A stretch of 64,000 bases of DNA from Sporomusaceae bacterium (GTDB lineage Bacteria > Bacillota > Negativicutes > Sporomusales > UBA7701): contig JAVKTQ010000008.1 of NCBI GenBank assembly GCA_031460455.1, positions 91,214-155,213 of the forward strand, read 5' to 3'. The notes beneath the pieces are model-generated. The model was given only the letters and a program-made list of their open reading frames with translations. It searched no databases and had not been told where the DNA came from. Each line of letters begins with the position of its first letter. Position 1 is the first letter of the stretch. The translations under genes and the position numbers were made by a program. Shown here piece by piece: positions 60,291 through 64,000 of the stretch.

Positions 60291-62429
60291 ATGGCAAACA
60301 GAGCGATCCGTATGGGAATCGATGTAGGCGGTACATTTACCAAGGCTGTCGCCCTGGATAACGAAACCCACGAAATTATCGGCAAGTCCTCGGTGCTGAC
60401 TACCCACCGCGATGAGGCCGGGGTGGCCGCCGGGGTTGTGCAGGCGTTTGAAAACTGTCTGCGGGAAAACAACATTTCACCCGAAGATATAATCTTCATA
60501 GCCCACAGCACCACTCAGGCGACTAACGCGCTGTTGGAAGGCGATGTGGCTGAGGTCGGCATAGTAGGCATGGCTTCGGGCTTCATGGAAGGGATGCTGG
60601 CCAAACGCCAAACAAAGCTTGGTGACGTCCCCTTGGGGACTGGCAAGTCAATCAAAACCCATCATACTTACATGGATATCAAACAATTGAAGAAAGAAAG
60701 CGTTCAGGCAGTGATAAAGGAGTTGAACGAAAAAGGCGCAAAGGTTATCGTTGCTTCGCGGGCCTTCGGAGTTGACTGTTCCCTTGAGGAATCCTTCGTG
60801 CAGGATACGGCGGCTGAGCTTGGTATCCCCGCAACCTCCGGCTGCGAGATTACCAAGCTGTACGGCCTTACCGTCCGCACCCGCTCAGCGGTGGTCAACG
60901 CCAGTATCCTGCCCCGCATGTTCGAAACAGCCCGCAGTACCGAGGGCAGCGTTCGTAAGACCGGCATCAAGGCACCGCTTATGATAATGCGCGGCGACGG
61001 CGGGGTCATGGATATCGCCGAAGTCCAGCGCCGCCCCGTGCTGACGATGCTGTCAGGCCCAGCTGCCAGCGTTATCGGGGCACTCATGTACCTGCGCGCT
61101 TCCAATGGAATCTACTTCGAGGTGGGCGGCACCAGCACCAACATCGGCGTCATCAAGAACGGCCGGCCCACGATCAACTACGCCGTGGTCGGCGGCCACC
61201 GCACCTGCATTAGCTCGCTCGACGTCCGGGTGTTGGGCGTGGCCGGCGGTAGTATGGTGCGGGTGGCAGGCGGCAAACTTGTGGACGTAGGCCCGCGTAG
61301 CGCCCACATCGCCGGCCTTGGTTACGCAGCTTTCACGCCTGAAGAGGAAATCGAGGACCCGGTGATCGAGTTCGTCCAGCCAAAGCCCGGCGACCCCGGC
61401 GATCACGTGTCCCTAAGACTCAAGAACGGCAAACGGATCGCCGTGACCAACACCTGCGCCGCCAATATCCTTGGGCTCACCTCGCCGGAATGGCATGCGT
61501 ACGGCAATAGGAATTCCTGCTACAAGGCAATGCAACCGGTGGCCGATTTACTGGGAATGTCGGTCGAGGACGCCGCCCGCGCCATTTTGACAAAGGCAAC
61601 CGATAAGATTATCCCGGTAGTGGAAACACTCGCCCGCGAGTACAAGCTGGAACGCGACCAGATAATGCTCGTGGGGTGCGGCGGCGGCGCTTCGGCTCTC
61701 CTGCCTTTTACCGCTGACAGAATGGATATGAAATACAAGATCCCCGAAAATGCCGAGGTTATCTCGTCAATCGGCGTTGGCCTTGCGATGGTGCGCGACG
61801 TTGTCGAGCGGGTGATACCCAACCCCTCGACCGAAGACATCGCTGCTATCAAAAGAGAAGCCCGGCAGGCAGTTATCTCCAGCGGCGCTGTTCCAGACAC
61901 GGTGGAGGTATATATCGAAATAAACGCCCAGACCCAGCAGGTGCGGGCTATCGCCCTTGGCTCCACCGCCGTCCAGACCACCGACCTTCTCAAGGAAGCT
62001 AGCGCGGACGAAAGCCGCACTCTGGCTGCCGAATCAATGGGGATAGCACAAGAAGACGTCGAGCTGGTCGGCAGCACCAACGCCCTCTTTGTCTTTACCT
62101 CTTCCGCCTTGCAGAAGCAGAAAGGGAAGATGCCCATCCGCGTGGTCGACAAAAAGGGCTTTATCAAGGTGCAGCGCGGAGACGCGGTTGTCAAGGAAGG
62201 CGATGTCGCCGAGACGGTGGCGATCATCGACGAACTGTGGGAAGCTATGACTAATTACAAAAGCGATATGATTCTCTTCCCGGACATCTTCCTCTGTGTC
62301 GGCGGCCGGGTGCTCGATTATTCGTCAATGCCCAGCAAGGATCATATCATGAACGTGATCGCCACCGAACTTGACGAGTTCGCTCCCGACGAGCAGGCGG
62401 TCATCATCGCGGCGAAAAATGACATATGA
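60291..62429 (+). CDS. hydantoinase/oxoprolinase-family protein
   Basis: 712 residues. N-terminal ASKHA-type GIDVGGTFTKAVALDN, then the characteristic HSTTQATNALLEGDVAEVG and MRGDGGVMDIAEVQ and GGTSTNIGV, and a late GCGGGASALLPF. Families with this fold hydrolyse hydantoins, 5-oxoproline or acetone-type substrates with ATP, usually with a second (B) subunit that is not seen here. ATG 60291 follows AAGGAG; its stop overlaps the next gene. Confidence 0.87.
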   Translation: MANRAIRMGIDVGGTFTKAVALDNETHEIIGKSSVLTTHRDEAGVAAGVVQAFENCLRENNISPEDIIFIAHSTTQATNALLEGDVAEVGIVGMASGFMEGMLAKRQTKLGDVPLGTGKSIKTHHTYMDIKQLKKESVQAVIKELNEKGAKVIVASRAFGVDCSLEESFVQDTAAELGIPATSGCEITKLYGLTVRTRSAVVNASILPRMFETARSTEGSVRKTGIKAPLMIMRGDGGVMDIAEVQRRPVLTMLSGPAASVIGALMYLRASNGIYFEVGGTSTNIGVIKNGRPTINYAVVGGHRTCISSLDVRVLGVAGGSMVRVAGGKLVDVGPRSAHIAGLGYAAFTPEEEIEDPVIEFVQPKPGDPGDHVSLRLKNGKRIAVTNTCAANILGLTSPEWHAYGNRNSCYKAMQPVADLLGMSVEDAARAILTKATDKIIPVVETLAREYKLERDQIMLVGCGGGASALLPFTADRMDMKYKIPENAEVISSIGVGLAMVRDVVERVIPNPSTEDIAAIKREARQAVISSGAVPDTVEVYIEINAQTQQVRAIALGSTAVQTTDLLKEASADESRTLAAESMGIAQEDVELVGSTNALFVFTSSALQKQKGKMPIRVVDKKGFIKVQRGDAVVKEGDVAETVAIIDELWEAMTNYKSDMILFPDIFLCVGGRVLDYSSMPSKDHIMNVIATELDEFAPDEQAVIIAAKNDI

Positions 62430-63072
62430 TTTACGCGCAAGCCTGCAGACAGTGGCGGCTTTACCCGACGAACGATTCGCCGCACTGCTACTTTGCGCCG
62501 ACCCGCTGGCCACTAAACTTGATGCGGCCCGGCGGAGTGAGGTCATCGCCACCGCGCTGGCGTGCGGACGGACTGTGGCTGAGAGGCTGATCCGGGAGTA
62601 TGGCGATATTTTGCCGAGCGAAATGGCCGATTTGTTGGGCGTTAAGGTAACAAAAGCCGACTTGCCGGGTCAACGGGTAATCCTGTCCGTATATAAACCC
62701 GAGCGCAAAGAAATTACTCTCGATCGTTGTGCGTTGGCCAATATTGAACGGATGATAGCCGAGCACTGTTTAACCGACCTGCTGGGGCCGTTCAGCGTCG
62801 TGGAAGTCTCCGTCGCTCACGAGCTCTTCCATCATGTTGAAGACGTCGGTCAAGCCATTTATACGCGTAGCAAAATAATCACCCTGTGGAGTATCGGTCC
62901 GTTTCAATACCGCTCTACCATTCCGGCGGCTGGGGAAATAGCTGCAATGGCTTGCGCTAAAACTCTTTGCGGTTTGCCGTTCAACCCCTTGCTGTTGGAG
63001 GCGGTATTACTCCGAGCGAACAGCGCAGAACACTCTGATGATTGGCTGGAATGGCTCAAAAAGATGGCCTGA
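62419..63072 (+). CDS. protein with HExxH metallopeptidase-like motif
   Basis: 217 residues. SVAHELFHHVED at 131-142 matches a zinc HExxH site; the rest (helical N-terminus, LDRCALANIERMIAEH) is not recognised. It overlaps the hydantoinase-family stop by 11 bases, so the two are coupled. Whether it is a peptidase is unproven. A terminator follows 29 bases after the stop. Confidence 0.7.
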   Translation: MTYDLRASLQTVAALPDERFAALLLCADPLATKLDAARRSEVIATALACGRTVAERLIREYGDILPSEMADLLGVKVTKADLPGQRVILSVYKPERKEITLDRCALANIERMIAEHCLTDLLGPFSVVEVSVAHELFHHVEDVGQAIYTRSKIITLWSIGPFQYRSTIPAAGEIAAMACAKTLCGLPFNPLLLEAVLLRANSAEHSDDWLEWLKKMA

Positions 63073-63101
63073 AGATTCTCCCTCCCTCATACCCCTCTAC
63101 C

Positions 63102-63137
63102 GCGGAGAAGCCCGGATCTAGTTCCGGGCTTCTCTGC
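63102..63137 (+). terminator. terminator closing the cargo genes
   Basis: GCGGAGAAGCCCGG / CCGGGCTTCTCTGC, a 14-bp stem with an 8-base loop (one G-T pair). It lies between the last cargo gene and the L end. Confidence 0.8.
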
Positions 63138-63168
63138 ATGAGTCTACAAGTGTCTAACACTTGTCTAA

Positions 63169-63265
63169 CGGACACCTATATTTGTATCTGTAAATGATGG
63201 ACATCGCCGGACAATAAATCCTTAATTTACAAGCCTTTTCGGACAATTGAGTTACGTACTGGACA
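63169..63265. repeat. five YGGACA motifs inside the element near its L end
   Basis: CGGACA at 63169, 63208 and 63240 and TGGACA at 63198 and 63260, all in one orientation, with two TGTCTAAC words just before. The spacing is irregular. They look like protein-binding sites, perhaps of a different transposase end, but no partner is seen. Confidence 0.35.
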
Positions 63266-63323
63266 CCATTCGCTTAAATGGCGTTCAAGAGATATGTGCC
63301 AGTCTCCTCAAATTGCTTAGCTT

Positions 63324-63475
63324 ATTCCACGACTTTATTTTAATAAATGGATTACCATCGGATGTTATTAGCGAATCTATTCCACGACTTTAAGCGATAT
63401 TAGGAGAAATGTATTACAGCAGGAAAAGGCCGAATATAAGCGATTCTCATTCCACGACTTTATTTTAATGGAACA
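63324..63475 (-). repeat. L end of the Tn7-like element, three spaced TnsB-type sites
   Basis: The 21-bp site starting ATTCCACGACTTTATTT occurs identically at 63324-63344 and 63449-63469, and a shorter form at 63379-63393. Read inward it is the R-end word AAAATAAAGTCGTGGAAT. Spacings of 55 and 70 bases match the open L-end layout of Tn7, and the terminus TGTTCC is at 63475. Confidence 0.87.
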
Positions 63476-63480
63476 TTGTT
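63476..63480. repeat. 5-bp target site duplication (distal side)
   Basis: TTGTT, identical to 16319-16323. It overlaps by two bases a second TTGTT (63479-63483) that directly precedes another transposon end. Confidence 0.85.
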
Positions 63481-63483
63481 GTT

Positions 63484-63580
63484 TGTGTAAAAAAAAGACG
63501 CGGAATATAAAATAAAGACTCGGAATGTAAAACAAAGTCTCGGACGAAATCCGCCCCTCAAATTTATGTTGGGCGGATTT
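63484..63580 (+). mobile_element. end of a second Tn7-like element in tandem
   Basis: TGTGTAAAAAAAAGACGCGGAAT begins at 63484, three bases past the first duplication, and continues into two further copies 20 bases apart (AAAATAAAGACTCGGAAT, AAAACAAAGTCTCGGAC), followed by the hairpin AAATCCGCCC / GGGCGGATTT (63547-63580). It has the layout of the glmS-side R end with diverged sites and the same orientation. Its body would lie beyond the window or be deleted. Confidence 0.75.
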
Positions 63581-64000
63581 TTATTCATTATTTGTATTTT
63601 TATTTATTGCGCGCTATTGCAGGCTGTGGATAGTGTCGATTATAACTAATCCTGTCATAAGTTTTAACTAATTTCGTCGCAAGATATAACATAATAATGT
63701 TATAAGATAAAAAGTTCTGCAGCCGCGAACCCTTGCCGCTGCAGAACCTTCTTTTTGTCGGCTAATAAACTTGCCAATACCTTTTACCATCATGCAGGAG
63801 AGGCAGCCGGTAATTATAAGAAGAGCTTCACAAAATACGTCTTACTATTAAACATGCATCTGGGACACCTCAGGTCTTGATTGTGTTTCATAAAAATAAA
63901 GTCGTTGTCAGCGCCGACGATAAAATGTAGGAAAGTGGCGATATAAAATTGCATATTTGCGGCGGTCGAAAATGATCTGTGATACACTTTTCCCTGTCTT
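63581..64000. other. AT-rich non-coding stretch with terminator and a third end-like motif
   Basis: No coding frame is convincing. GTTCTGCAGC (63714-63723) pairs with GCTGCAGAAC (63738-63747) and is flanked by A and T runs, a strong bidirectional terminator that may be the original glmS terminator. At 63884 TGTTTCATAAAAATAAAGTC closely matches the R-end terminus of the main element but lacks the tandem GCGGAAT sites, so it is a possible relic end. Confidence 0.5.

Larger units (their letters stand above)
16324..63475. mobile_element. Tn7-like transposon inserted at attTn7 downstream of glmS (about 47.2 kb)
   Basis: The termini are TGTTTCATTAAAATAAAG (16324, inward) and its inverted counterpart with one mismatch, TGTTCCATTAAAATAAAG (read on the minus strand from 63475), flanked by TTGTT on both sides. 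As in Tn7, the glmS-proximal end has closely packed TnsB-type sites (R-like), the far end has three spread sites (L-like), and the tns genes run inward from the glmS-proximal end. No tnsE and no CRISPR-Cas genes are seen. Cargo includes defence-like genes and a large metabolic region. The tnsA gene carries an in-frame stop. Confidence 0.87.

Overview
The window looks like chromosome of an anaerobic Firmicute, with Negativicutes/Sporomusaceae-type organisation the best guess. The evidence is a compact GC-rich arginine operon, cdaA-ybbR-glmM-glmS with a glmS ribozyme, ferredoxin-type MinD/Mrp ATPases, a tripartite tricarboxylate transporter and a selenoprotein. The genus is inference only.

Chromosomal backbone (1-16.3 kb): argC(partial)-argJ-argB-argD-argF-GNAT-argG-argH convert glutamate to arginine. 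They are followed by ilvE, the cyclic-di-AMP pair cdaA-ybbR, an FAD-dependent dehydrogenase, glmM, and glmS behind a glmS ribozyme.

Tn7-like element (16324-63475, about 47.2 kb): the glmS stop is followed, at the canonical attTn7 distance, by a 5-bp target duplication TTGTT and a transposon end carrying tightly packed 20-bp TnsB-type sites. The partner end, with three widely spaced copies of the same site in inverted orientation and the same TTGTT duplication, lies at 63324-63480. Everything between is cargo: (a) a transposition module of tniQ/tnsD-like, tnsA (split by an in-frame TGA), tnsB, tnsC and a second tnsD; (b) an AT-rich defence-like island with a Hachiman-like hamA-hamB pair and an unrecognised kinase / UvrD-like helicase / unknown three-gene cassette; (c) small genes sharing a repeated motif; (d) a GC-rich metabolic region. 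That last region holds a metallo-hydrolase, a GntP permease with divergent CdaR-like regulator, a HesB-like selenoprotein with its own SECIS hairpin, SigZ, a DUF2703 protein, a CGGC protein, a secreted protease, a cysteine desulfidase, an IscU-like scaffold, a DUF134-MinD-NifX-Mrp cluster, and a LacI-controlled sugar-acid catabolic set (TctABC, aldolases, DgoK, KDPG aldolase, KDG kinase). It closes with a transporter/hydantoinase/HExxH cluster.

Beyond the element (63484-64000): a second Tn7-like end starts 3 bp after the duplication and a weaker third end-like motif lies at 63884. This suggests repeated insertions at the same attachment site.

Regulation visible in sequence: a glmS ribozyme; a promoter plus attenuator ahead of the tns genes; a 20-bp palindrome repeated at three sites near the DUF134 cluster; a LacI-type operator repeated three times over the sugar-acid genes; and a paired operator between gntP and its regulator.
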